Numbered from the stretch's first letter, positions 1 to 9,162 are shown. The stretch: 64,000 nt of DNA from Dictyobacter aurantiacus (GCF_003967515.1 NZ_BIFQ01000002.1:1178001-1242000); one strand, 5' to 3'. Numbers and translations: made by a program. Notes: generated by a model not told the origin, from the sequence alone.

Positions 1-64
1 GTAATCCTTCACGGAGCAGGCGCTGATCATCAGCGAGTGCGATACGAATCTTGCCCCCGTTCAT
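1..64 (-). CDS. Response regulator, N-terminal fragment (cut by window edge)
   Basis: The minus strand starts at the ATG at 62-64 and reads MNGGKIRIALADDQRLLREG before the window ends. The ALADDQ..LREG start is typical of the receiver domain of NarL/FixJ-type response regulators, with the acidic Asp pair of the phosphorylation pocket visible. Its ATG overlaps the TGA of the upstream sensor kinase gene in an ATGA arrangement, so the two are probably translationally coupled as a two-component pair. The output domain lies outside the window, so the regulator subtype is inferred only from the kinase type. Confidence 0.8.
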   Translation of the reverse strand, partial: MNGGKIRIALADDQRLLREGL

Positions 65-1365
65 TGTTTGCCTTTCTGAAGCTGTTTTGCCTTCTCAAAT
101 GGTAGGGAGAGCGTTACGGCAAATCCCCCTGCTTTGCGAGGACCGGCTTGAAGCGTTCCACCCAGGGCCGTCGCCCGTTCACGCATCCCTTGCAACCCAT
201 GGTGCCCATGCAGCGTCCCGGTCTGAGGTGGGGATATCGTATCTTGCCCCTTCCCATCGTCATGCACCTGTAGGATCACCTGAATATCTTGCCATTGTAA
301 TTCCGCCTGGATGTGCTGCGCCGCCCCATGACGATGAGCATTGGTAAGTGTTTCTTGCAAGACATACTGGAGCGTTTCACATTGTTGATCGTTGAGGGGG
401 TGTGCCGTTCCTTTTTCCTCGAATACCCCCTGTATCCCGGTCCTTTCGCTGAAACGATCAAGGGCCGCCTGCAATCGCGTTACCACATTCCCATAGGACG
501 TTGCCGCGCTGGCTGTTTCACGCCATAAGGTAACGACTCTACGGCTCTCGGCAAGGCTCTCGCGCAGCAGTGCCGCCATATCATCAAGCTTCGCAGCCAC
601 GCGTTCGGGTTGTTGTACCAGTTGCCGTGTCGCCTGTACTTGAATCGAGAGGACCGTCAGCGAATGGGCCAGCACATCATGGATATCACGTGCAATACGT
701 ACACGTTCTCGCGTCGCAGCCAGCTCCTCGACACGCTCCATCTGCTCCCGCAATTGCTTCTGCATCTCTTGCAACCGGATAAATTGCAGATGTTGAATAC
801 GGCGTGACCAGCCAATCCAGCAAATGAATGCAGCCATTATCAGCATCGTCATGAATGGCGAGTTGCTACGTATATGCTGCATCAAAAAGATGTTGTTGAA
901 CCCATGAGTTTCCGCAAGCCCGACAATACATAGAGCCGCGATTGACCATGACCAGCGAAGTGGGAAGCGGTAGATCGCAAAGCCGCAGAGCGCCAGCAGC
1001 CCGAAATCTCCCCAGTGGCCAGGAAATGTAATATTGAGCAGTATGCTCAGTGCAAAGACGAGAGCATAGTATGCCAGGGATACCGGAAAACGCCTTTCTA
1101 CCCTGGCAAGGACAAGCAGGACCACGCTTATCAGGAAGAGTAATTCGCTTATGATAATCGTCGTGAGTGGAACGGACAGTAGTGTGAGGACGATCAAAAC
1201 TCCCCAGATGAGCGATACACCATCTACGGCAAGAAGCATTCCCAGCGTGAACGTTTTTGGTGCGCTGCCAGGTATTACAATCCTTGCAAAGAGCCCTCGT
1301 GCTCCTAGCTGCTCTTTATCTGCCGGGAGCATGTCAAATATTTGAAGATTCCAGGGTGTTGTCAT
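61..1365 (-). CDS. Sensor histidine kinase, LiaS/NarX/DesK type (HisKA_3)
   Basis: A 434-residue membrane sensor kinase. Residues about 38-188 hold several hydrophobic segments, probably five or six membrane helices and no large extracellular domain, followed by a coiled coil at about 190-220. The dimerisation/phosphoacceptor box RIARDIHDVLAHSL puts the phospho-His at residue 229. The ATP-binding domain follows, with the N box around ETLTNAHRHG (Asn342), DDGKG near 369-373 and HHGLQGMRERA near 388-398. This is the HisKA_3 plus HATPase_c layout of kinases that partner NarL-type regulators. The stop overlaps the start of that regulator by 4 bases. The stimulus cannot be read from sequence; an intramembrane-type sensor is inferred from the compact membrane domain. 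Confidence 0.93.
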   Translation of the reverse strand: MTTPWNLQIFDMLPADKEQLGARGLFARIVIPGSAPKTFTLGMLLAVDGVSLIWGVLIVLTLLSVPLTTIIISELLFLISVVLLVLARVERRFPVSLAYYALVFALSILLNITFPGHWGDFGLLALCGFAIYRFPLRWSWSIAALCIVGLAETHGFNNIFLMQHIRSNSPFMTMLIMAAFICWIGWSRRIQHLQFIRLQEMQKQLREQMERVEELAATRERVRIARDIHDVLAHSLTVLSIQVQATRQLVQQPERVAAKLDDMAALLRESLAESRRVVTLWRETASAATSYGNVVTRLQAALDRFSERTGIQGVFEEKGTAHPLNDQQCETLQYVLQETLTNAHRHGAAQHIQAELQWQDIQVILQVHDDGKGQDTISPPQTGTLHGHHGLQGMRERATALGGTLQAGPRKAGGFAVTLSLPFEKAKQLQKGKQ

Positions 1366-1460
1366 ATGTGTCGTTTTCGACCTCGCTGGGAACGTATGGA
1401 GAAACTATCCATCGTATTATATCTCATGGCTGAGATTTAGAGTCACCTCCCTGTTTATTC

Positions 1461-1482
1461 TTCTCCACCGAGGGGTGGAGAA
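1461..1482. promoter_or_regulatory. Hairpin in the leader of the MMPL gene
   Basis: TTCTCCACC (1461-1469) and GGTGGAGAA (1474-1482) form a perfect 9-bp inverted repeat with a 4-base loop. It lies in the 256-bp space between the divergent kinase and MMPL genes, about 140 bp before the MMPL start. It could be an operator or an RNA hairpin in the leader. No other clear signal was seen in this spacer. Confidence 0.45.
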
Positions 1483-1621
1483 CGAAATCATCCTCAAATC
1501 AATGCGTAGGTTGACGTGCATCTCACGTGAACAAGGTACGCTATCTCCTGTAAATGAGCTTATTCGTCCCGGAAATAATCCCCGGGTTCATTATGAGAAG
1601 GATTACAGGAGAACGTATCAG

Positions 1622-3910
1622 ATGGAAGCTGTACTAGAAAAATGGGGCCATTTTGTGGCCCGCCGGCCGTTATTGATTATCGCGGTATGGATCATCCTCG
1701 TTGTCGTTGCTTTGAAATTCGGTCCATCGCTCGGGGCCGTGGCTGCTACGCAGCATAACACGTCATCTTTGCCTGCCTCGGCCCCGAGCGTTCAAGCGGA
1801 CCACATCTATACGACCCGCTTTGCTGCGGGACAGGCCACGCTGCATAAAGAGACTGATGTGCTCGTGCTCTCTGATCCCCAGGGTATCTCGCCGCAAGAT
1901 ACCACGCTGGCCCGGCAGATCGAGGATTGGTTGATGGCTCCAGGCACGCGGCCGGCCCAGCTTTTGTCAGTGACGGGTCCAGGTCCCGACGCCTCGGCTG
2001 CTGCCTTCGAAAGTAGCGACCACCAGGCGCTCCGCATGATCCTCACCTGGGATACGACGAAGGGGTCCGTGCCCGACACTTCTCTCAAGGCGATCCATAC
2101 CTACCTGTCGCAGCAACGCCTGTCATCAGGGAGTACGCTGGGACTGACAGGTAGTGCGCCCATCAATTATGACCTCAACGCTGGCGTCTTTAGCGGTAGT
2201 GGTGGTATTGGTACACTGCTTGGTCTCCTCATTATTCTGGTCGTGCTCGGCTTTGTCTACCGTTCATTGCTGGCTGTGCTGGTGCCGCTGGTCGCCGTTG
2301 CTCTGGCCTTCGGGGTTTCTCTGCCGGTGATTGCCTGGTTGGGACAAACCTTTGGCCTGGCCGTGGCGTCCTTCAGTCTGCAATACGTTGCCTTTGTCCT
2401 CCTGGGCGCTGGTACGAACTATGGTGTGTTTATGCTCTCACGCTACAAAGAAGAGATACGGCGTAGTGAAAAGAACGACCGCGCCGCAAGACGAGAGGCG
2501 CTGGCGCGTACCGTCGGCCACGTTGGCGAATCCATCATGTCCAGTGCCTCAACAGTGGTCGTGGCGACCGCCATCATGGGACTGGCACAGTCCTACGAAT
2601 TGCGTGTCACCGGTCCCGCAGTAGCGGTCGGCGTCGTCTGCCTCTTGCTAGCGGGACTCAGCCTGCTACCGGCGCTGATGGCCCTGTGCGGCAAAGCGCT
2701 CTTCTGGCCTGCGCAGCCGCGTCCGGGAACACTGAACGATACAACTGCCACAGAAAAAGGCCTCTGGGCCCGCGCGGGACACCTGGTAACGGCCCATCCA
2801 CGCCTTGTTGCGCTGCTGACGCTGGTCGTGCTCTTACCACTGGCCATCTCGACCATCGCGATTCAACCATCATTTGATGATTTGAAGTCATTACCCGCCA
2901 CAGCTCCCTCGGTTCAGGCATTCAACGCATACCAGGCGCACTTCAACGATGCATCCCAGGTGCAGGTCATCATCAATGATCCGGGACGCGATCTCCGTCA
3001 GACAGCGTATAGCGGCGCGATTGAGCAGGTGGTTACCGCCCTCGCGCGAGTAACACACGTGGCCGATGTTCAGTCCCCATCAGCGAGTGGTCAACAGGGG
3101 ACGCAATCATCTTTCGCCACCGATGGTAGTGCCGCCGTCATCAACCTCTCGCTCACCGTCGATCCCTCTTCACAGGAGGCGCGTCAGGCAGTTGATGCAA
3201 TCTCTACAACCGCTATGCAGGCGCAGCATGGCACATCCTTGGGCGTAGCACAGGTGCTTGTAGCAGGCCAAAGCGCAACGGTACGGGATAAAGCGGTTCA
3301 GTTGGGGAGTGATTTCACGCTCGTCGTCATCCTGGTATGTATTGCCACCTATCTCATCCTGGCATTGCTCGTGCGCAGTCTCACAGCCCCGCTCTACCTG
3401 GTCGCCACCATAGCGCTATCGGCCCTGACCGCAGTGGGCGCGACGCATCTCGTCTATCACGATATTATGGGCCGACCGCTCTTCTCGATTGTACCCATCT
3501 TCGCCTTCGTCTTCCTGGTCTCGCTGGGCGAGGACTTCAACATCCTGACCATCGCACGTATCCGCGAGGAGATACAGAAGTCAGGACCGCGTCAGGGCAT
3601 TGCCACCGCGATTGCTCTCACCGGTGGAGTCGTCTCATCCTGTGGACTGGTCATGGCCGCTAGCTTCTCGCGTCTGGCCACCAATGCCGTAGTGGAAGTA
3701 GCGGAACTGGGCTTTACCGTAGTCGTCGGCATTCTGCTCGACACGTTTATCGTTCGGCCCCTGCTGGTCCCCGCCATCGTCACCCTGCTGGGACGCTGGA
3801 ACTGGATCTGGCCTCTCAAGAGCCCCTGGAAGAACATCCCAGGTAAAGGCGATCTAGCGATACGTAGCAATAGTCCTGCTGCAGACACCCCATCTACAGA
3901 GCTACGATAG
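1622..3910 (+). CDS. MMPL/RND-family membrane transporter
   Basis: A 762-residue protein with the two-fold MMPL plan: one N-terminal helix (residues about 15-40), a soluble domain, five clustered helices, then the same again. The reading frame stays open upstream to a GTG at 1475, but the ATG at 1622 is preferred because AGGAGA at 1607-1612 sits 9 bases before it and the protein then starts directly with the usual short amphipathic stretch and helix 1. Members of this family export lipids, siderophores or drugs using the proton gradient. The second half keeps the acidic helix-4 signature (LGEDFNIL), but the first half reads GAGTNYGVF, with Asn where the family normally has Asp. Substrate unknown. 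Confidence 0.9.
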   Translation: MEAVLEKWGHFVARRPLLIIAVWIILVVVALKFGPSLGAVAATQHNTSSLPASAPSVQADHIYTTRFAAGQATLHKETDVLVLSDPQGISPQDTTLARQIEDWLMAPGTRPAQLLSVTGPGPDASAAAFESSDHQALRMILTWDTTKGSVPDTSLKAIHTYLSQQRLSSGSTLGLTGSAPINYDLNAGVFSGSGGIGTLLGLLIILVVLGFVYRSLLAVLVPLVAVALAFGVSLPVIAWLGQTFGLAVASFSLQYVAFVLLGAGTNYGVFMLSRYKEEIRRSEKNDRAARREALARTVGHVGESIMSSASTVVVATAIMGLAQSYELRVTGPAVAVGVVCLLLAGLSLLPALMALCGKALFWPAQPRPGTLNDTTATEKGLWARAGHLVTAHPRLVALLTLVVLLPLAISTIAIQPSFDDLKSLPATAPSVQAFNAYQAHFNDASQVQVIINDPGRDLRQTAYSGAIEQVVTALARVTHVADVQSPSASGQQGTQSSFATDGSAAVINLSLTVDPSSQEARQAVDAISTTAMQAQHGTSLGVAQVLVAGQSATVRDKAVQLGSDFTLVVILVCIATYLILALLVRSLTAPLYLVATIALSALTAVGATHLVYHDIMGRPLFSIVPIFAFVFLVSLGEDFNILTIARIREEIQKSGPRQGIATAIALTGGVVSSCGLVMAASFSRLATNAVVEVAELGFTVVVGILLDTFIVRPLLVPAIVTLLGRWNWIWPLKSPWKNIPGKGDLAIRSNSPAADTPSTELR

Positions 3911-3921
3911 CGCCTGGACAC

Positions 3922-3954
3922 TACCAGCAGATCCGTTGTAATGATCTGCTGGTA
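3922..3954. terminator. Bidirectional hairpin between convergent genes
   Basis: TACCAGCAGATC (3922-3933) pairs perfectly with GATCTGCTGGTA (3943-3954) around a 9-base loop, 11 bases after the MMPL stop. The next gene converges on it. There is no T run, so termination is inferred from position and stem strength. Confidence 0.6.
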
Positions 3955-4030
3955 CACCCAACATCAACAGGAGATCCTGACGCATGATCTCCACTTTCTG
4001 CTCCCATAGAATAGAGAAGACAGCGGTGAT

Positions 4031-5065
4031 CTAGCCTTGCTTCTCAAGGGCGGCGCGTACTGGTGCGTCATAGATCGCGGAGTTAAACCAGTTGGGATAG
4101 ATAGCGGTCGGTTCTGTTAATTTGTCGAGTTCCGCCAGCTCATCAGTGCCCAAATGAAGCTCTGCGGCTCCCAGATTTTCATTGAGCTGGCTAATCTTAC
4201 TGGCGCCAACCAGCACGGAGGTGATAGCCCGGCGAGAAAGCAACCAGCTGAGCGCAATCTGCGCGGGTGAGGCATTGTGACGCTCGCCGATCTGGCGCAA
4301 CTTCTCTACCACGTCATAGCCATGCTCACGATCAAAAGGGATAATATCAAAGCCCGTCAAGCGGCCGCCACCGCCGCCAGGATTCTCACGCGTATATTTG
4401 CCGCTCAGAAATCCACCGGCTAACGGACTCCACACCAGGATGCCAATTCCCGCATCCTGAGCAAACGGGATCATCTCGTGCTCAAGGTCACGTCCAATCA
4501 ATGAGTAGTACATCTCGGCCACACGAAACTGTGCCCAGTGATGTTCGCGCTGTAGTCCTACCGCTTTAGCGGCCAGCCATGTTGGCCAGTTCGAGAAACC
4601 GATATAGCGTACCATCCCCTGTCTCACAACATAATTGAGCGCCTCCAGCGTCTCCTCCAAAGGAGTATATGGATCAAGGCGATGGACGAGATAGACATCG
4701 ATATAATCGGTCCCCAGGCGCCGCAGGCTGCCCTGCACCGAGGCCAGGATATGCTGCCTTGACAATCCCTGGTCAAGCAACGCTTCTCCCATACGATTAC
4801 CAACCTTGGTAGCGATTGCCACATCCTGGCGACGCTCCCCCAGGGCTTTTCCCAGCATGAGTTCCGACTGTCCATTCGCATAGGCGTCAGCCGTATTAAA
4901 AAAGTTCACCCCTGCATCGAGTGCTGATGCTACTAGCTCATCCGCGCCCGCCTGATCCACCTTATAAATGGAGCCAAACGCCCCTTCTCCTGATCCAAAG
5001 GTCATACTTCCGAACGCGAGTCTGGAAACGATTAAACCGGTGTTGCCTAAACGTGTATATTGCAC
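4031..5065 (-). CDS. Aldo/keto reductase
   Basis: A 344-residue NADPH-dependent oxidoreductase with the TIM-barrel plan of the aldo/keto reductase superfamily. It starts with the typical YTRLGNTGLIVSRLAFG. The catalytic tetrad is visible: Asp in DAGVNFFNTADAY, Tyr in ADAYANGQSE, Lys in VAIATKVG and His in YLVHRLD. The cofactor-phosphate region is SVLVGASKISQLNEN near the C-terminus. The start is a GTG at 5065 with a GGGGGAG-type ribosome site just before it. It is divergent from a LysR regulator 268 bp away with an LTTR box in between, so regulation by that protein is likely. The substrate is not predictable. Confidence 0.92.
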   Translation of the reverse strand: MQYTRLGNTGLIVSRLAFGSMTFGSGEGAFGSIYKVDQAGADELVASALDAGVNFFNTADAYANGQSELMLGKALGERRQDVAIATKVGNRMGEALLDQGLSRQHILASVQGSLRRLGTDYIDVYLVHRLDPYTPLEETLEALNYVVRQGMVRYIGFSNWPTWLAAKAVGLQREHHWAQFRVAEMYYSLIGRDLEHEMIPFAQDAGIGILVWSPLAGGFLSGKYTRENPGGGGGRLTGFDIIPFDREHGYDVVEKLRQIGERHNASPAQIALSWLLSRRAITSVLVGASKISQLNENLGAAELHLGTDELAELDKLTEPTAIYPNWFNSAIYDAPVRAALEKQG

Positions 5066-5271
5066 GCTGCTCCCCCCTTATTTTCTTACCCGGGACGGCA
5101 CTATTAGCTCTTTTAAGAGTCCATCCTGGTCTTTCACTTAAACATCAACGTTACAAAAAGATCCTGGCGTTAAGAATCAGCAAAAGCATTTCTGGCCTGC
5201 GGCCTTCATGCGCTTACATAAAAAGTATGCTACCGGAGCGTACGTTTGTCCAAGACAAGCTTTCTCTTACG

Positions 5272-5290
5272 TGATAGAATGGCTCTATCA
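5272..5290. promoter_or_regulatory. LysR-type operator (ATAG-N7-CTAT)
   Basis: TGATAGA (5272-5278) and TCTATCA (5284-5290) are a perfect 7-5-7 inverted repeat containing ATAG-N7-CTAT, the classic T-N11-A LTTR box also used by OxyR. It sits 43 bases before the LysR start and 206 bases from the divergent reductase start. Autoregulation plus control of the reductase is inferred. Confidence 0.6.
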
Positions 5291-5333
5291 ATCAACATAA
5301 GCGATATAAAACTAATACCTGGATCGAATACAA

Positions 5334-6233
5334 ATGGAATTGCGTACCCTGCAGTATTTTGTTGTGCTGGCCGAGGAGCTACATTTTGGTCGTGCCGCCG
5401 AGCGACTCTTGATCGCCCAACCATCCCTGAGTTACACCATTAAAGAGTTGGAACGAGAGCTTGGTGTAGCTTTACTACAACGCGACCGCCGCAGCGTATC
5501 GCTAACAGACGCGGGCCGAACCGTTCTCGTTGAGGCAAGGCGCACGCTAGAGCAGTCAGAACGCGTACGCACTGTAGCCGAGCAATTTCGGTCGGGACAG
5601 GCGGGTAGGCTGCAAGTAGGATTTGAAGCGACCGGCGCTGGCGCAATCGGACCCAAAGTCCAGGCACGATTCGCCCGGCAATATCCCGATGTTCACATCA
5701 TTCCCAGGCGTTTTGATTGGGGAGCGGAGACAGAGGCGTTGCGCCAGGGTGCTGTGGATGTGGCATATGTATGGTTACCAGCGCAAATCGAAGGATTGCG
5801 GATGGAGATTATCACCCAGGAGCCACGCATGGTTGCCATGGCACAACATCATTTACTGGCGAACCGTAAAGAGATACATATCATGGATCTCGCCGATGAA
5901 CCGCTCATGTGGACAAAGAGGGCACCCAGGGTCTGGGTAGATTGGTGGGCCGTCAATCCTCGTCCAGATGGAAGGGAACCAATCTGGGGACCCACAAACG
6001 ACAATGTGGAAGAGATGCTTGAACAGGTTGCAGCCGGAGTCGCCGTCTGTATTGCTCCGACCTCAATGTCCACCTCCTACGCACGGCCCAACCTTGTCTG
6101 GCGTCCCATCATCGATATCGATCCGTTGCGGATCGCAATCGCCTGGCGCGAAAATGATATCAATCCTCTCATCGAGCGCTTCGTCGCCACCGTGCGTACG
6201 GTAGCGGTTGAGCTACAATCGTCTCATGAGTAA
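5334..6233 (+). CDS. LysR-family transcriptional regulator
   Basis: A 299-residue regulator. Residues 1-60 (MELRTLQYFVVLAEELHFGRA, then AERLLIAQPSLSYTIKELE) form the winged helix-turn-helix of LysR proteins, followed by the linker helix. Residues about 90-295 form the two-lobed effector-binding domain, beginning GRLQVGFEATGAGAI. The ATG at 5334 has only a poor ribosome site, but the usual MELR start of the family supports it. It is divergent from an aldo/keto reductase, the probable target. The effector-binding domain gives no clue to the ligand. Confidence 0.93.
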   Translation: MELRTLQYFVVLAEELHFGRAAERLLIAQPSLSYTIKELERELGVALLQRDRRSVSLTDAGRTVLVEARRTLEQSERVRTVAEQFRSGQAGRLQVGFEATGAGAIGPKVQARFARQYPDVHIIPRRFDWGAETEALRQGAVDVAYVWLPAQIEGLRMEIITQEPRMVAMAQHHLLANRKEIHIMDLADEPLMWTKRAPRVWVDWWAVNPRPDGREPIWGPTNDNVEEMLEQVAAGVAVCIAPTSMSTSYARPNLVWRPIIDIDPLRIAIAWRENDINPLIERFVATVRTVAVELQSSHE

Positions 6234-6292
6234 TTTGGGTAGCACGCATAGCATCTGAAGAGGGAAACGCCCGGCCGTACCCTTTCCATACA

Positions 6293-7387
6293 TTATTTCA
6301 AGACCGGCAGCCTTAAAATATAGAGCAACACCACCAGCAGTAGAGAGATCGCGAAGAAGAGCCAGCCCGCAACCTGCCATAGATATCTGCCAGAGCGAGC
6401 ATACAGGGCATGAAAAATCGAAGCAATCGCCAGTCCACTGATCGCCAGGATAGGGAACCAGCTGAACTGGGAGATGGAGAAGAGAGATAGTAGGATACCG
6501 ATGCCGGCCAGGGCAAAGTTGAGCCAGAGCTGGCCATCGGTCGATTTCTGGCTATCCTCCACTATCGTCTCGAGCTGGGCCACGGTCTCAAAAATGTCGT
6601 TGGTGGCGTTCCACTGCATCACGCGCTCGTAGAACGGACCATAGCGCTGCGCGCCGATACGCGCCTCCTGCTGATCAGGCCACTCGATATCCTGTGGCTG
6701 CAGCAGACTGATAAAATTGTAGATCTGTTGCACTGAGAGGCGTACAGCGATGGCTTCACGTGGCGAAACGATCAGCCAGCCACGCTGGCCGGTCGCGCGA
6801 TCGAAATGGATGAAGCGACCAGGGGACCAACCCTGTTCCAGAGCACTCTCATTCAAGCGCAGTCGCTGCTGTAGCAGATCCAGCACCTCTTCAACCGCGC
6901 CATCCATGCTCTCCATCAACGCCCGCTTGCGATGCTGCTTCTGCCTCTGCATGCTCCTCACCACGTCCGAGGGAACATTTACCTGCGTCTCTTCCAGGTG
7001 TAAAACAACGTAGGCCACGTCATTGAGCGACTGGCGTACAGTCGTCAGATAGGAATGCAGAACGTCACAGCCCTCCAGCAGGGATGTCAGCGGCAGCCAT
7101 GCATCCGCCGTCTGCGCGGGAGGCACCCACTGGCATTGCGTCACCATCCACAGATTGACCGGTGTTTGATGGCTCCAGATAGCATCATGCTCGGGCAGAA
7201 CAGGAGTGGTTGCGCTGCTACGCCTCCACAGGATATAGAGCGAGAGACCACGTCCTTTGACCCAGGATTGTTCGGGTTGCGCAGACGGCAGGTCCGGAGG
7301 CAGTAGCGTTACCACCCTTTCGGACACACCATTGAACGCATCAACGGTTTGAGGTTTGCTATGAGGATGTTTCTTCTTCCTGGCCAT
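6293..7387 (-). CDS. Unknown protein with C-terminal membrane segments
   Basis: A 364-residue protein not assigned to a family. The start at 7387 (MARKKKHPHSK) is chosen because a purine-rich AAAGGCAGGG precedes it; a GTG at 7405 is the alternative. Residues 1-20 are strongly basic. The soluble part (to about 275) holds a region near residue 205 reading FIHFDRATGQRGWLIVSP. The last 75 residues contain three hydrophobic segments separated by short loops, the middle two forming a hairpin. It follows a small zinc-ribbon gene on the same strand with a 66-bp gap and is probably cotranscribed with it. No catalytic motif was recognised. Confidence 0.75.
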   Translation of the reverse strand: MARKKKHPHSKPQTVDAFNGVSERVVTLLPPDLPSAQPEQSWVKGRGLSLYILWRRSSATTPVLPEHDAIWSHQTPVNLWMVTQCQWVPPAQTADAWLPLTSLLEGCDVLHSYLTTVRQSLNDVAYVVLHLEETQVNVPSDVVRSMQRQKQHRKRALMESMDGAVEEVLDLLQQRLRLNESALEQGWSPGRFIHFDRATGQRGWLIVSPREAIAVRLSVQQIYNFISLLQPQDIEWPDQQEARIGAQRYGPFYERVMQWNATNDIFETVAQLETIVEDSQKSTDGQLWLNFALAGIGILLSLFSISQFSWFPILAISGLAIASIFHALYARSGRYLWQVAGWLFFAISLLLVVLLYILRLPVLK

Positions 7388-7453
7388 AACCCTGCCTTTA
7401 TGCACATAATCTAAGAGGCCTTAACGCAGATAAGCATGATTGCAGCGACAATG

Positions 7454-7759
7454 TTAGCATGCCAGTGGTTTTCCACAATGCTGGCAGGGTAGCGCGGCTT
7501 TGCCGCCTCTCCGTGGTAGGATATTGAACTGGCTACAAAAAGAGCATTGTAGCAGTTCGGCCCCGCAACTCAAGCAAAGCAGCCCTTTGATGTCCTTGAG
7601 CACGTTAATAGGGCGGTATCCCCGCGTACGGCGACAACGCGGGCAACGCAACACGTTGCCGCTTCCGATGCCTCGCGTGCCATCCTCCTCATCAGACTGT
7701 GAATTATTAATCATCAATCCATCGCGCAGCGTATCCAGATCATCATCCTCATCAAACAT
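7454..7759 (-). CDS. Small double zinc-ribbon protein
   Basis: A 101-residue protein with an acidic N-terminus (MFDEDDDLDT) and four CxxC pairs: CPRC, CLSC, CSFC and CQHC. These can form two zinc ribbons in the C-terminal 65 residues. GGGGAGAAA precedes the ATG at a good distance. It is upstream of, and probably cotranscribed with, the membrane protein gene. Zinc ribbons bind nucleic acid or protein, so its role cannot be fixed. The 298 bp upstream, to the next divergent gene, show no repeat or clear promoter. Confidence 0.7.
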   Translation of the reverse strand: MFDEDDDLDTLRDGLMINNSQSDEEDGTRGIGSGNVLRCPRCRRTRGYRPINVLKDIKGLLCLSCGAELLQCSFCSQFNILPRRGGKAALPCQHCGKPLAC

Positions 7760-8057
7760 CGTATTTTATTTCTCCCCATGACCAACATTTTGCACATCAC
7801 AATATCCTGCACACGTCCAGGAGAGCTATGCATAATTTTACCTGGCACTCTACACGTCAGAATATACTACAAAAGCATTATCAATTCAACAATGCAGATG
7901 CTTCATTTCTATCAATTCTCGTCTGCAGATAGAGAAAGAGAAATCGTGGTCAATTGATCAATGGGAGTAACGATAACTACCGGAATTTCACGCGTGATCT
8001 TTTTCAGCACCTCAACCGTATCATAGATAGATAAAATGTGAGGAAGGAGTCGCGACT

Positions 8058-8492
8058 ATGTTCTGTTCTGTCTGTGGTCAGAGGGTCAAAGATGGAGCAC
8101 GATTTTGTGAGCATTGTGGTGCACCACTACAAGAGCCCGGCGCCATTACGCCGTACGGGTCGTCTAAAATATCTTTTGACCAGGGTGGACTGAGAAAACA
8201 GGCTGATCCCTATAAAGATCAGATCAGCCAGTTAAAGCTACAGATCAGGCAGCTAAAGCTGGACTTGAAGCAGATCAACACGGGTATGTCCAAAACGCGG
8301 GCCCAGTATAATCAGACGGCGGCCTTCGTGCCGCGTGGCTTGCTGAGGCGTGGCTATAAAATCACAGAGGACATTCGGCTGATGGGTCCACAGCAACAAA
8401 AGCAGCGCTTACAGCAAGAGATCATGTCGCTGGAGCAACAGTTGCTGGGATTGCAACAGGCACAGATGCAGTGGAAAAACGGGCGGGATTAA
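8058..8492 (+). CDS. Zinc-ribbon and coiled-coil protein
   Basis: A 144-residue protein. Residues 1-27 (MFCSVCGQRVKDGARFCEHCG) are a compact zinc ribbon with the CxxC...CxxCG pattern common at the N-terminus of bacterial proteins of unknown function. Residues about 50-80 and 110-140 are Gln/Lys/Leu-rich and predicted coiled coils, separated by a basic stretch (VPRGLLRRGYK). A strong GAGGAAGGAG site precedes the ATG. A hairpin follows at 8542. The function is unknown; a scaffold or nucleic-acid-binding role is only a guess. Confidence 0.75.
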   Translation: MFCSVCGQRVKDGARFCEHCGAPLQEPGAITPYGSSKISFDQGGLRKQADPYKDQISQLKLQIRQLKLDLKQINTGMSKTRAQYNQTAAFVPRGLLRRGYKITEDIRLMGPQQQKQRLQQEIMSLEQQLLGLQQAQMQWKNGRD

Positions 8493-8541
8493 ATGGATCA
8501 AATAAGCCTATGCTCCTATCTAGCAGGCGCCCACACCGATA

Positions 8542-8572
8542 GTGATTCCTTCCCGGTGCGAGAAGGAATCAC
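8542..8572. terminator. Hairpin between convergent genes
   Basis: GTGATTCCTTC (8542-8552) pairs with GAAGGAATCAC (8562-8572) around 9 bases. It lies midway in the 95-bp space between two convergent genes, as expected for a shared terminator. No T run. Confidence 0.6.
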
Positions 8573-8587
8573 ACATCCAGGCTTGCT

Positions 8588-9124
8588 TTACTGGCTCACC
8601 TGGTGCTCGGGTGTGATCTCGCCTTTGGAGGCCGCCTCATTTACCGCATGCTCAACCTGGGCGGACGTTGACTCCGGTACCGCGTAGCCAATCACATTCT
8701 TGCTACCCAGCCGCTTCATCTCTTCCGACACCGACTTGATCTCGTATTCATCGCACAGAACCGCCAGGGCCGCGTTCCCCTGCTTGATCGCCGAGGCCAC
8801 CTGGTCGACGTCCTCACGCTTAATACCCTTCAACCAGGTCACAGCCAGTCCGGCCACCGCGCCATAAACAGGGAGCAACAATCCGCCGGTCAAGGGAACC
8901 AGCAACAGACCGATCAAGGCCCCCTTCTTCCAATCGAACTTACTGCTGCGCTCATCCTTTATCTTGCCCTTCTCGTCCTTATAGATCACGGTGCTGCCAC
9001 CAAGCTTAATATCGGACTGAGTCTCGTCCCAGACTTCGATCTCTTTCTGGGCCTGTTTTGCCTTCGCCACATTTTCAAACACGCCGACTACCAGCATATT
9101 ATTCTTATTGGGCCTCGTAGACAT
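8588..9124 (-). CDS. DUF1269-like membrane protein
   Basis: A 178-residue protein resembling the DUF1269 group of small membrane proteins often linked to stress response. The N-terminal part (NMLVVGVFENVAKAKQAQKE) is a ferredoxin-like alpha/beta unit. Residues about 68-100 (GALIGLLLVPLTGGLLLPVY, then a second hydrophobic run) form a Gly-rich membrane hairpin. The C-terminal part repeats an alpha/beta unit (DEYEIKSVSEEMKRLGSKNV). A clear AAAGGAGGACG ribosome site precedes the ATG at 9124. It stands alone, with an inverted repeat about 40 bases upstream. The family assignment rests on pattern only. Confidence 0.65.
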   Translation of the reverse strand: MSTRPNKNNMLVVGVFENVAKAKQAQKEIEVWDETQSDIKLGGSTVIYKDEKGKIKDERSSKFDWKKGALIGLLLVPLTGGLLLPVYGAVAGLAVTWLKGIKREDVDQVASAIKQGNAALAVLCDEYEIKSVSEEMKRLGSKNVIGYAVPESTSAQVEHAVNEAASKGEITPEHQVSQ

Positions 9125-9162
9125 CTACGTCCTCCTTTAATCAGCTAACACTCTTCAATGCA

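Noticed and set aside
1475-1621. N-terminal extension of the MMPL protein from a GTG
   Set aside because: No ribosome site at the GTG, the extension covers a hairpin, and a well-placed AGGAGA precedes the ATG at 1622.
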